This document shows positions 34,980-45,633 of a DNA stretch of 64,000 bases, piece after piece (the stretch's first letter is position 1; each line of letters starts with the position of its first letter). Source of the DNA: Aporrectodea caliginosa (Eukaryota > Annelida > Clitellata > Crassiclitellata > Lumbricidae); contig JACEVL010000204.1 of NCBI GenBank assembly GCA_020284085.1, positions 491,501 through 555,500 on the forward strand, written 5' to 3'. A program made the translations under genes and the position numbers. The notes under the pieces are model-generated. The model saw nothing but the letters and a program-made list of their open reading frames with translations. It did no database searches and was not told the origin of the DNA.

Positions 34980-35481
34980 CAGAGATAGGCACTAATTACT
35001 TCAGCGGTGGTTAAACTACTTTCCCAGCTACTAGTAAAGGAGGTAGTTATAACTAGTTTTTAACTACCGGTACTTCAGTGGATAAATAGTTACAACTACT
35101 TCTTTAACTACCAGTAATATAGTTAACTACTTTCTTAACTACATATTACATAAGCACAAACAATGTTAAACAAGGTAAACATGTTCAACTAGGTTATTTA
35201 GCAAATAAAAATCATAAAGTACTGCATGATGTAATGTACACTATTTGTAGCAAATAAGGTGTCTGACATCTTACACCTCCTATTAAAATGTTGCAATGAT
35301 ATAATATGAAGTGGTTATGCAAAGTATTTAACTACTGTAGTTGTAACCATTGCAAAAGTACATTACCTACTTTGTAACCACTTAACTTAATACTAAACAT
35401 AGTTGTAACTACTTGCTAACTACTTGAAGGCAGTTATAACTAGTAGATAGTAACAACAGTAGTTAAAAGTGGCCATCACTG
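34980..35481. mobile_element. hAT-like MITE built of AGTAGTTAACTACT units
   Basis: Left end CAGAGATAGGCACT and inverted right end CAGTGATGGCCACT match at most positions. Flanks gcattcat and ggatttat agree at 6 of 8 positions, as expected of an aged 8-bp duplication. The 502-bp interior is dominated by taactact/agtagtta motifs. Confidence 0.7.
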
Positions 35482-36103
35482 GGATTTATTCCAGATAAAT
35501 TTCATTAGTTGTACAAGTGTGTATGTAGTCGTAATAATTATAATTGCAACTTACTGTAATCACAGGTTTATACATTGCCTCTTCAAGCAGCGAGACTGAA
35601 GCACAAACAGCAATACAACAGCCAGACAAAGTCTGGGACTATTATAATTATAATAGCCAGAGGACAGATTAAATTACAAGGCTTGAGATGCACGGAGATT
35701 TGAATTCTGGATTAAGAGCAGAAATGCAACTGCGTTAGTAATCTGTCATCAATCTACTTATACGTAGAAAAACATTTTTACAGAAGTTTTCAACAAGTTC
35801 GACGACTGATAAAATTTCATCACCTCGTCACTGTAAGTTTCCAGTTTCAAATGGTACGTTAAAAAATTAGTAGTAGCAATATGCACCATGAACCAAATGA
35901 CTTCACCTGTGATTAAAAATCACACGAACATGACTGTGCAGTTAGATATACAATGGCATCGAAGCCCATTCTAATAAAAGTGCGTACCTAATATTTTAAA
36001 GCCTGTGTAAAATGAATAAATATTCGTTTTTCTAGCCAAGCCACTTTACTGAACTCACTTATTTGACAGTGGGCGTGGCTTCGGCGTTGGGCGTGGCTTA
36101 AAC

Positions 36104-36104
<1 letters not shown>

Positions 36105-36178
<74 letters not shown>
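36105..36178. repeat. (GA)n microsatellite
   Basis: About 37 uninterrupted ga dinucleotides. Simple repeat. Confidence 0.97.
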
Positions 36179-36181
<3 letters not shown>

Positions 36182-37850
36182 TGGTCTCGTTCTTCACGTA
36201 CACGCCTTTAACAGCCAACATTGGCTGGCCTTGAGTTGACAGTTAGTTGGCCATGAACAGATTTGTTTGCACAGGTTTTTTACAGTCGCTCTGTGTCGCG
36301 GTTGCCGTACATGTATACAACTTAACCTTGGACCGACACTACCAGCGATTGCGATAGGTTAAGTCACCGCATAAACCTATACAGCACAGCTCGGTCTGTG
36401 TGATCATTACTGGCTGACAGATTGGACCTCTTGAGTTGGTATTCGATGTGTAGGCCTACGAAAAATACCAGGACGTCGCTTTCTGCATTAACAGCAGCAG
36501 TGACATTTTAGTTGGAGTTTCAACCACCTAGCTCTTCTAGCCCCCTCAGCTAAGTAACTGAAAAGATGTTGGGGAGGGCCCGAGGGGTCAGAAAACTAAA
36601 ATATTTCACGATTTGTGAGTTGTTTTGTGTGCGGCAGTGTGCCACATATTAGCATCAGATTTGACCTGCATTCGTGTACTTGGTAATCCGTAAAATTGTC
36701 GACTACCCAGCTCTGTTTTGACAACTTAACACCAGACAGGCAGTGACAAATGCTACATTGCTAAGACCTAGTTGACCACGCTGCCTCTGCTGCAACTACC
36801 ATAGTCAACGTTAGGAGACATGACCTTTGTGCACTAGACACCACACAGTAGAAGTTAATCATTACAATTTCAACCATATGAGACGTCAGTGGCCGTAGAA
36901 GTATCATACAACGTTGGTAACACCATAATTCGTTAGCCAATTCAAAAAACAGTTTGGTCTTGACAGACTTCCTAAAATCTAGTTGGTAGTAAAGGGTCCA
37001 GCAGCATTGGTCACAGAAGAAGATAGTCCCTTAAGCTAGCCTGCAGGCAGACAAAGGTGTGTTAGTACCAAAATTTTTCTTAGCTTTGGCATGACGGTGG
37101 TTGGCCAGTCCTCTCCTCTGATCTTCCCACCGACAGTCTTTTATAGTCAGCAGAGTCATTTTTGTAGCCGAGCTTGGTAAAGGTTACAGATGTGGAGCAT
37201 TATGTAAAAGTTGATTTTTCAAACTGTTCCCACCAAATAAAGGCTGGGAAATTATTAAAAATAATCAAACCACAATTCAAGCATCAAATTAATATAATTA
37301 TTTTTTGATCAAATGCGTAAGCTGGTACAAATGTTCAGATAAATACATGTAAACAATAGAAAATATACTTTTTTAAAAAGCGATAATAGAGCTCAAATCA
37401 GCTACACTGGTCAGTATACAAAACAAATACAACTCAAAAACTTTAACAGGTACGGTATTTTGCTGTCGTATTGCATTTGTTTCCTAATTAATTGGCATTT
37501 ATTTATATTGACAAAATTAAAAAATTCTAGAACAGAACAGTGGAACAATGGAACAGTCTTCCAGCTTCAGTTCGACAGTGCATAGCTGCTGCACAGTTTA
37601 AAACAAAATTAAAAACTCATCCGTTTACCTATGACTAAGAATGTAGCGAAACGCGCTCTCGTACAAGACTTGCCTTGTTAAAGCGTGCTATAAATTTTTA
37701 TTTGTATTGTATTGTACAGAACAGCATTCAACAAAGTAAGAAAGAATAATTTAACAGAACTGCATGGTGAATATTATTGCACTAAAATAACAAGTTATTC
37801 GCACAAGTCATAAAGTGCCACTGCAGTAACAGACATATACCTGTAGTTAC
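36179..37850. other. Repeat-derived intergenic DNA
   Basis: At 36520-36610 is a SINE tail (cagctaagtaactgaaaagatg) shared with about 5900 and 15160. At 37085-37180 is a segment with atcttcccaccgac shared with about 31825. At 37500-37720 is a plus-strand LINE end (CIAAAQFKTKLKTHPF) with a gtattgta tail. No host gene was recognised. Confidence 0.55.
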
Positions 37851-38242
37851 AGGTAATCACTTCCTCCTTTGAACACCACGTAATAGCGCTTTTGAGGGGT
37901 TTTTAAATATGTGCTTTATAAAAATCCAGATACATACAGACATACATTCGCTTTTGGGTATCACATTAAACTCTACGAAAAGACATGTCAAAGCCAAATT
38001 CCTAAAAACTCCAACAAAGCTGGAATATCTGAAGAATTCACTACTACCAACTGTAGTCATGGGTGAAGCGCTTTTCAAAAATCAAACAGCTGCAACAGCC
38101 GTTGTTGACATGTGCTCTACTGTAAACAGACTCCACAACTTAACTTCACCCATAATAGCACAATGTCAATCATGTCTTAGATCAGAATAAAATGAGTGTA
38201 AGTATATTAATTCACCCATTCAACAGTTTGCACATTGATTTA

Positions 38243-38340
38243 TAAAAACAAATATAAGTATAAACAAATATAAGTATAAACAAATATAAGTATAAACAAA
38301 TATAAGCATATTAAGTACAAGCAAATATAAGTATAATAAT
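38243..38340. repeat. 15-bp minisatellite
   Basis: About six units of acaaatataagtata, the last ones degenerate. Confidence 0.85.
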
Positions 38341-38447
38341 TCACTCATTCAACCAACAGTATGTGCATTGATTTTTACAAACAAATGCCAAGCAGCAGGT
38401 CAATATGCCAGGCTACCTATGCCTCAGAAATGTTCAAGTACACAGAA

Positions 38448-38480
<33 letters not shown>
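38448..38480. repeat. (TA)n microsatellite
   Basis: Uninterrupted TA run just downstream of the unassigned exon at 38536-38773 (minus strand). Confidence 0.9.
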
Positions 38481-38482
<2 letters not shown>

Positions 38483-38535
38483 ACAATATGACTTGTGCTA
38501 CAAGCAATTCACGAAGCATTCAGGAGAATAATCTT

Positions 38536-38773
38536 CTAAAAAGTATTTAACAGAGGCATTCTCAAAGGAAAATCACTTTGCTGTTGTAGATACTGAAAAG
38601 CTTCAAGAGGATCAGCCTCCACAATGCAGAAAGAGTTTTCTGGAATTGTAAACATGTAACTGTAACACAAATGACTATCTGCTATTAAATAGCCATACTG
38701 TTTGGTGCACACAGGCCTGATATCAAAAAGATCCAAGACAGAATGTTCTAGAATAAATTTCAGAGGCAACTTG
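38536..38773 (-). CDS. Terminal coding exon of an unidentified gene
   Basis: A strong acceptor on the minus strand (ttttgttttgtag|C) opens 79 codons to a TAG. The exon starts with the last base of a split codon, then KLPLKFILEHSVLDLF, DIRPVCTKQYGYLIADSH, a hydrophobic-aromatic middle, and ends RMPLLNTF. It looks like genuine globular protein, with mixed polarity and no low complexity, but I do not recognise the family. The expected upstream exon (higher coordinates) is not visible; a LINE tail sits at 38838-38925 and piggyBac starts at 39441, so the gene may have been broken. Confidence 0.4.
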
Positions 38774-38837
38774 CTACAAAACAAAATGCAAGTTTGGTGA
38801 GTTCATGCCAAATATAGCTTACCTTCCTATCAACTTT

Positions 38838-38925
38838 GTTTTGACTGAGCACCTGCGAATAAGCTGGCTCCCGCATCTTAGCTTTTTGGTGCTGTAGAAA
38901 TCCTGAGATTATTATTATACCAGTG
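38838..38925 (+). mobile_element. LINE 3' UTR fragment
   Basis: It contains gagcacctgcgaataagctgg and tggtgctgtagaaatc, matching the 3' UTR at 23880-24035, here in plus orientation. Confidence 0.6.
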
Positions 38926-40119
38926 TTGTAACGAAATCAACGCATATACCAAGCATAACGCATATACTAAGCAATTTCATAAGATACCTGCTTGCAAGCA
39001 CATAATGTCAGTTCAAAAAGTCTACAATGCACTAATTATGCACTCTAAGTTTTCAGTCTATTCATACACAGTAATACATAGTAATTCACATTTTAGTATT
39101 TCAGTTCTTATGGATTAAACTAAAACAGAGTACTAGAAAAGGAAAAGCTCAGAAGAGCTTATAGAATCCGCCTTTAATAATAGTCACAAGAATGATAACA
39201 TAATAGACAATCAAGCGAGTATAAACAATCACGACATGTACCAATTAATTTCTCAGAATATTTCTGGATACATTGAGCATATTGAACAAATGAAAATAGA
39301 AAAAAATAATCAGATTCAGTAGATAGATATGAGAAACAGTTTTAGAGCTTGTTTTAAATGTAACCAGTCAATGCAATAACTATGGACTTTATGATTTGCC
39401 CTAGGAAATGGAGGGGGAAAAAAGGAGTTAAAGGTTTGCTAACCCTTTGGCCGCCAGAAATTTTTTTGCCAGGTTTTTTTGGGGGTTTATGGCCGATTTC
39501 ACCCATTTAGGGTTTAAAACGTTATATCTTATCAACCACTCTATATACAGCTAAAGTATGCATATGAAATTTGTTTAAAATTGAATTCTGAACAAATATA
39601 TTATGGTTATATGGTTGTATCTGCTTGTATTTTTTCAGATACAGCAGTTTGAATAGTTGAAATAGCTGAAAACGTCATTAGGCCAAAACAAAATAATGGT
39701 GTGTTTCCGGTAACCCGACCGACTCACTTTTTTGCCGCGACTCGGAAAATTTTGTAAAAAAATTTTTTTTTACGGAAAATTTTGTAAAAAAAAATTTTTT
39801 CCCGGAAAATTTTGTAAAAAATTTTTTTTCCTACTTCACATACATTAAGCCTTTGCATGCCGGTGATGCAGAATCGCGACATTATAGGTGCATTCACTGA
39901 AGCAGAGACGTTCGGAAACTAGCGGTCTTTCAATGGAAAGAATGGTGCCGTAAATTACAGCAATAAAAGGGCTAAAGTGTGGAGTTTGGGAGAGGGAGGT
40001 AATAGACTCGAAAGTGGTGGATTTTCTCAGGGTAATTTGACAGGGTTATTTCACAAATCTGACCCCCATATTCATTGTATCAGAAATACCTATTATCGTG
40101 CGTGCCATTATAAAAGTAA

Positions 40120-40415
40120 AGCCTCTTAATAGCAATCAGCCTACTTAACAACCTCCGTAGCATTCTACTTTTTCGTAGCAAACAGCCTTCTTAGCAACCA
40201 AGCTTTGTAGCAAGCAGCCTCTGTCAGCCTCATTAGCAACCAGTTTCAAAGTCAGACTTGGCCCCTTTAGCAACCGCCTTCCTTAGCAACAGTTATCCTT
40301 AGAAACTGTCCTGCTTAGCAACTGCCTTCATTAGCAACTAGTCTCCTTAACAACCAGTCTTCATAGCATCCAATCTTCGTAGCAAGCAGTCTCCTTAGCA
40401 GACGACGTTAGGAAC
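40120..40415. repeat. Degenerate TTAGCAACC minisatellite
   Basis: About fifteen degenerate units built on ttagcaaccagyctyc with variable spacing. It lies inside the nested TIR element. Confidence 0.75.
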
Positions 40416-40461
40416 CATATTTCTTTCTATGCAGCGTTAATAATATTATAACAATAAATGG

Positions 40462-40868
40462 AGATCCTGAGTGGCCGAGTGGGTTGGTAGCCCGCTCTCC
40501 CACACCGGCGGCCCGGGTTCGATTCCGGGTCGGGTCGGTTTATCAGAGATTAATTTCTCGGATCTTTACTGCGGGTGGCTCGGTCGCAATATAAACGTGA
40601 GTACAATACAATACAACACAACACAATACACTGGGGGCGCGGTGGTATAGGGGTATGTTCGGTGCCTTGCAGCTGGAGGGTTGCGGGTTCGAATCCACCT
40701 CAAAGCCGCTGCGTAGGGACCCTGGGCAAGTCCTTCACTCGAAATTGCTCATGCGCTTCGGCGTGAAACTCCGGTTCAGCGTCCGCGCAGTAGTCGGGAG
40801 CGCCTCTGAATAGGCAATCTGGTAGGGGCGCTATAACAAGTGTTCAAATACAATACAATACAATACAA
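40462..40868 (+). mobile_element. Dimeric tRNA-derived SINE (families A + B)
   Basis: Unit A (40462-40620) has a Leu/Ser-tRNA-like head (gagtggccgagtgggttgg) and B box gggttcgattccggg. Unit B (from 40634) has gcgcggtggtataggggta and gcgggttcgaatcc, and ends gcgctataacaagtgttc plus (caata)n. The same A-then-B arrangement with a tacaatacaacaca linker recurs at 61966-62371. Confidence 0.85.
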
Positions 40869-41505
40869 AATGGGCTCAATGTTTCCCATGGACAATTTAC
40901 ACACATGTATGATGTTGAGGAGATAACAGACACCGAAAAGTCAGCGATTTTCTCATGTTACCACCCATGCATATTTCCTAAAGAGCCATTGTCTGCTACA
41001 CGTTTATTGTTTAATGTACATAATCCATAATTCCTTCCCCACCCCTGCCCCTTCCATTTCACCTTGCAAGAAAAACAATGTCAGCAAAAATGAAATAAAT
41101 AAGATTGTTTTCTATAGCAGTTTGTAGGTACATTCTGCAAAAAGGCATTTTTAATACTCACATAGAAAATATATACTTTGGTACAGCATGTACCGCTGTG
41201 CATAAATGGGCAGTGGCGTAATTTTTGGAAATCACTGCATAAAATTATTTTACCAAAATAAAATTATTTTCCTACCTACCTACCCAGTTTTTTTAACTCT
41301 GTTACCGGAAACACACCATTATTTTTTTTTTGCCTTATGATGCATCAAGAAAGACCAAATGTTCTTATAGTTCATCATAAAAAACTGTAGATTATGTTTA
41401 TCTCTGGTCCTTTACAAAGTTATCAAGTTTTATACATATAAATATACATAAACAAAAGTGTTATTTCGTTTAATAGGCCAGAGCCTAAACGTCTCACTGT
41501 TCTTA

Positions 41506-43290
41506 TTATTTGTGGTACTCTGATGTACACTTTGCCTTATAATCCAACAGAGTGTGGTATCGTTCAAAACAAGGCACTGAACACATTGGTAGCCTACATT
41601 GCTTGCAACTAGTCTGAGTCTGGTGTCGCTTTACGCTCCGATCCGAACAGACTTCACAATCAGGACGTGATGGTTTGCCACTGGAGGTAGTAATGGAGAT
41701 ATTTGTCAAGAAATGTCTCTCTACCAGTCGACCTGGTGGTGGCTGAGACATCTTGCGACCAACTCTGGTAACTGGTCGCTCGTAGTCAGCCAGCAGCCCT
41801 CGTACAATGTTCATGCGGAATTTTGTGGGATCGAACTTTAGGGCTGGGTGTAGTTGGCGATAAATGACACCGGCGTTGACTACACACACTTCCAGAAGGT
41901 AAACGAACAACTTCTTCCACCACTTCTGTTGTCGGTGCCTGCTCAGGTTATACCATAGGAGCTGATCTGACCGATCAACGCCTTGCATATACTGAGTGTA
42001 TAATTCGATCGCAGCCGGCTTATCAACTTCACGCGTGTGACCAGCTGTGGACTTCGTGCGGACAGTTTTTTTTAACATCAAAGTACTGTGAATAGAAGAA
42101 AGAAGGTTTACTTGCTTTCGATCAAACCAGCAGATGTAAAGAAGGCCATCACCATCTCTTTCCGTTACAGCAGGACCTTCTTTCTTCAGCTTTGTTTTCT
42201 TTACCTTATCTGGCACACCAATGCGATTTATCCGCAGCGTTCCGCAAGCACCCAGTTGGTTTGTTTTGAGCTCGACAAACAGTGACGGGGAGCTGAAATA
42301 ATTGTCCATGTACACATGGTGTCCAGTGTTATACAAGGGCTGGCACAAGCTAAGCACAACCTTCTTCGTAGCGCCAACTTCTACCCCTGCCTTCCGACCA
42401 GTGTACATTTCTAGATTCCACATGTAGCCCGTCCTCGCGTCTGACAAAGCCCATGCATTTAGACCCCATTTGTGTGGCTTGTTGGGTTTGTAAACGCTGA
42501 GATTTGTGCGGCCTTTGAAGGCAACCACACTCTCATCCACACTAACTTCACAGTTTGGATGATAGGCGGTTTTCCAGGTTGTATTGAGGTGAGTGAGAAC
42601 AGGCCGAACTTTGAACAAACGGTCATAGGATGGGTTGTCCGAAGGCAAGCAGTTCGCATTGTTGTTGAGGTGGAGATAGGTAAGAATCAGTTCAAACCTG
42701 TTGCGTGTCATGGTCGATCGCAGGCCAGGCATTTCCAGGATGGTGTCGGTGGTCCAATAATCCTCGTAGCTTGGCATTTTGACCAATCCCATGACGAGGA
42801 TAAGTGCCAAAAATGCCCGCATGTCGCCGTCCGTAACATCAGTCCATTTCCTGTCTCGTGCATGCGGTCCGAGTTCTTTGTTCGCAATGCACTCGGTGGC
42901 AAAACGATTTGTTTCGGTGACCATGCAGTCAAAAAAGTCAACTGAAAAAAAGTGTGAAAAAATTTCACACGCAGTCGACTCATCGTCGTGAAGAAGCGGT
43001 CCGATACGTTCGGTTAAATCTTTTAACCAAATTTTGTCATAGGCTGACGCGACATCACATCCCAGCCTAGCCGACGCAGCGGTACTGCCGTGAATTTCGC
43101 CCTCAGATTCGCTTGAAAAATCCGATAGATCGCTAGTGTGGACGCTACTAACGGCACTGAAACTTTCACTGTCTCTGTGAGTCACCGTATCAAAACCTTC
43201 AAAGTCTTGATCCGAGTCCGAATCTTCGAAAATCGCACGCGTAACGTCGTCTCCGCTGGCCATGGCGATCAGTAAACATCGAGAAAACAC
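41506..43290 (-). CDS. piggyBac transposase
   Basis: An intact 594-residue frame; translation may really start at the second Met (MASGDDVTRAIFEDSDSD), the usual acidic piggyBac N terminus. The DDD-type RNase-H core shows SVDESVVAFKGR (first Asp), HHVYMDNYFSS (second Asp) and QGVDRSDQ (third Asp), followed by WWKKLFVYLLEVCVVNAG. The C terminus has the Cys-rich zinc-binding domain CEVCSDRSVKRH with later C..C pairs. All key residues are present, so this could be an active or recently active transposase. It catalyses TTAA-specific excision and integration in the nucleus. Confidence 0.96.
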   Translation of the reverse strand: MFSRCLLIAMASGDDVTRAIFEDSDSDQDFEGFDTVTHRDSESFSAVSSVHTSDLSDFSSESEGEIHGSTAASARLGCDVASAYDKIWLKDLTERIGPLLHDDESTACEIFSHFFSVDFFDCMVTETNRFATECIANKELGPHARDRKWTDVTDGDMRAFLALILVMGLVKMPSYEDYWTTDTILEMPGLRSTMTRNRFELILTYLHLNNNANCLPSDNPSYDRLFKVRPVLTHLNTTWKTAYHPNCEVSVDESVVAFKGRTNLSVYKPNKPHKWGLNAWALSDARTGYMWNLEMYTGRKAGVEVGATKKVVLSLCQPLYNTGHHVYMDNYFSSPSLFVELKTNQLGACGTLRINRIGVPDKVKKTKLKKEGPAVTERDGDGLLYICWFDRKQVNLLSSIHSTLMLKKTVRTKSTAGHTREVDKPAAIELYTQYMQGVDRSDQLLWYNLSRHRQQKWWKKLFVYLLEVCVVNAGVIYRQLHPALKFDPTKFRMNIVRGLLADYERPVTRVGRKMSQPPPGRLVERHFLTNISITTSSGKPSRPDCEVCSDRSVKRHQTQTSCKQCRLPMCSVPCFERYHTLLDYKAKCTSEYHK

Positions 43291-43618
43291 GAGAAAATGG
43301 CCGTTGTTCGACTCAAATCTTTCCGCTCAAATATCTCGGCAACTATCCCACGTGTGTACAAATGACCAATGGAAATATTGTAGCCGATTTATCGCTCTAA
43401 CGATTGGTGCATTTATTTATATACGTTAAACGCTAGTTCCCTAACTTGCAACCGCTTTAGTAAGCCCACCGACAATGTCGCAAATCTGCACCTACGGCGC
43501 GCGTGGAACGTTTTTCCCGTGTCGCAAATTTGCACCTCTGGCGGGCAAAGGGTTTTAACGTGTTTTTTATCATTTCTAGAAAATTAATCTGCATTGCACT
43601 TTTGTGTGTTATTTCTAG

Positions 43619-45633
43619 ATGAAAATCCAGCAGCATCAGAGGATGCTGGCAACACTGAAGAACAGCAGCTGCAGGAGAGAAGAAGAAATGCGGGAGTTGG
43701 TGGTGAGACTCCAGAATCTGAGAGTGAATCATCTGCTTCAGATTCTGAGGTTCAGAAGCAGCAACCCCGGGCTTTAAAATCAGAATCCGAGAGTTCGTCA
43801 GAATCTTCTGCCAGTGACAACTCTGTTGATGGAGATGGACGTTTGAAAAAAAATAACCTTCAGGCGTCTAATTCTAATGTTCTGTCTCAGCCAAAAAATA
43901 ATGAATTTAACAATTCAAACACAGTTCCAAAAACTCACCAGCGTTCATCAAAAGAAGAGAAGGAGGACAATGATGGCAGTTCAAGTGATAATGAGCATGA
44001 GAGACCATCAAAGAATTCCAGCAGGAGACGATCTTCAGATGATGAGAGAGAGCGGAAAAACAGCCGGAAGAAGCATTCTGATTCGGAAGAGGAGCTGAAG
44101 CGAAAACGGTTCAAGAAGGGACAGTCTGATTCCAGTTCAGAAGATGATGAAGGGCGAAAACGTAATGAGAAAGGGCAGTCTCGCCAGTCTAATTTGGAAG
44201 ATGAGGCAAGGCAAAAACAGGAGCAGAAGAAGCAGTCTCGCAAGTCTGAGTCTGATTCTAGTTCAGAAGAGGAGACAAGGCAAAAACAAAGTCAGAAGGG
44301 ACAGTCTCGCCAGTCTGATTCGAAAAATGAAATGAAGCAACAACAGGAGCAGTCTCGCCAGTCCGAGTCTGATTCCAGTTCAGAAGAGGAGGCAATGCAA
44401 AAACCGAAAGAGCCTTCTCGCCAATCTAATTTGGAAGATGAGGCAAGGCAGAAGCAGAAGATGCAGTCTCGCAAGTCCGAGTCTGATTCCAGTTCAGAAG
44501 AGGAGGCAAGGCAAAAACAAAGACCGAAAGAGCAGGCTCACCAGTCTAATTTGGAAGATGAGGCAAGGCAAAAACAGAAGCAGCAGTCTCACAGGTCTGA
44601 GTCTGATTCCAGTTCAGAAGAGGAGGCGAAGCGTAAACAAATTCAGAAGGGACCATCTCGCCAGTCGGATTCGAAAAATGAGGCACGGCAAAAACAGGAG
44701 CAGAAGAAGCAGTCTCACAAGTCTGAGTCTGATTCCAGTTCAGAAGAGGAGGCAAGGCAAAAGCAAAGACCGAAAGAGCAGTCTCGCCAGTCGGATTCGA
44801 AAAATGAAGCAAGGCAAAAGCAGAAGCAGCAGTCTCACAGGTCTGATTCCAGTTCAGAAGAGAAGGCGAGACGTAAACAAATTCAGAAGGGACCGTCTCG
44901 CCAGTCAGATTCGAAAAATGAAGCAAGGCAAAAACAGGAGCAGAAGAAGCAGTCTCACAGGTCTGATTCTAGTTCAGAAGAGGAAGCAAGGCAAAAACAA
45001 ATTCAGAAGGGACAGTCTCGCCAGTCGGATTCGAAAAATGAAGCAAGGCAGAAACAGGAGCATCAGTCTCACAGGTCTGAGTCTGATTCCAGTTCAGAAG
45101 AGGAGGCGAGGCGTAAACAAATTCAGAAGGGACCATCTCGCCAGTTGGATTCAAAAAATGAAGCAAGACAAAAACAGGAGCAGAAGAAGCAGTCTCACAG
45201 GTCTGAGTCTGATTCTAGTTCAGAAGAGGAGGCACGGCAAAAACAAATTCAGAAGGGACCATCTCGCCAGTTGGATTCAAAAAATGAAGCAAGACAAAAA
45301 CAGGAGCAGAAGAAGCAGTCTCACAGGTCTGAGTCTGATTCTAGTTCAGAAGAGGAGGCAAGGCAAAAACAAATTCAGAAGGGACCGTCTCGCCAGTCAG
45401 ATTCGAAAAATGAAGCAAGGCAAAAACAGGTGCAGTCTCGCCAGTCCGAGTCTGATTCCAGTTCAGAAGAGGAGGCACGGCGAAAACAAAGTCAGAAAAG
45501 ACGTTCTGGCCACACGAATCCTGATTCAGAAGATGAGCCGAGTCGGAAAAAGAACAGATTTAAGCGACCAGGTTCTGATGCAGATGATGAACCTAGAAAA
45601 TTTGGAAGAAGGGGGCGGACGGATGCTGATTAA
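43619..45633 (+). CDS. Ser/Glu/Lys/Gln-rich tandem-repeat protein (large exon)
   Basis: An acceptor tgttatttctag|AT opens 671 codons in one frame to TAA. The exon begins with the last two bases of a split codon, so a first exon lies upstream; M43594 in the intron pyrimidine tract is an unlikely start. After an acidic Ser-rich head come roughly ten or more units about 42 residues long of the form QSHRSESDSSSEEEARQKQ, then IQKGPSRQSDSKNEARQKQ, alternating CK2-type SDSSSEEE clusters with basic K/Q/R stretches. The tail is basic (PSRKKNRFKRPGSDADDE). The protein is intrinsically disordered and probably nuclear, like NOLC1 or IWS1 N termini in style, but no orthologue was identified. DNA units are nearly identical, implying recent expansion or conversion. 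Confidence 0.7.

Larger units (their letters stand above)
39680..41335. mobile_element. TIR element nested in piggyBac
   Basis: Both ends carry AATGGTGTGTTTCCGGTAAC inside a roughly 35-bp inverted repeat starting AGGC. Just inside the left end is a threefold repeat of ggaaaattttgtaaaaaa. No transposase frame was seen. It contains a degenerate minisatellite and a SINE dimer. The superfamily was not determined because no clear target duplication was found. Confidence 0.75.
39441..43554 (-). mobile_element. piggyBac transposon
   Basis: Ends are CCCTTTGGCCGCCAG and, inverted, CCCTTTGCCCGCCAG. The right flank has ttttaa and the left flank ctaa, one change from the TTAA target of piggyBac elements. 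The element contains an intact transposase (41506-43290, minus) and near its right end two copies of a cgcaaatytgcacct motif, possible subterminal transposase sites. A separate 1.66-kb TIR element (39680-41335) has inserted in its 3' part, which would probably hinder its mobility. Confidence 0.88.

Noticed and set aside
35988..36221. 77-codon frame with Ser-Leu repeats
   Set aside because: Translation of the (GA)n microsatellite.
40462..40540. tRNA-Leu/Ser-like gene (also at 61888, 61966 and the B units)
   Set aside because: A and B boxes are present but the cloverleaf does not close, and each continues into a SINE body with a pentanucleotide tail.
42472..42945. 157-codon plus-strand frame inside the piggyBac transposase
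   Set aside because: Antisense shadow of the conserved transposase domain.
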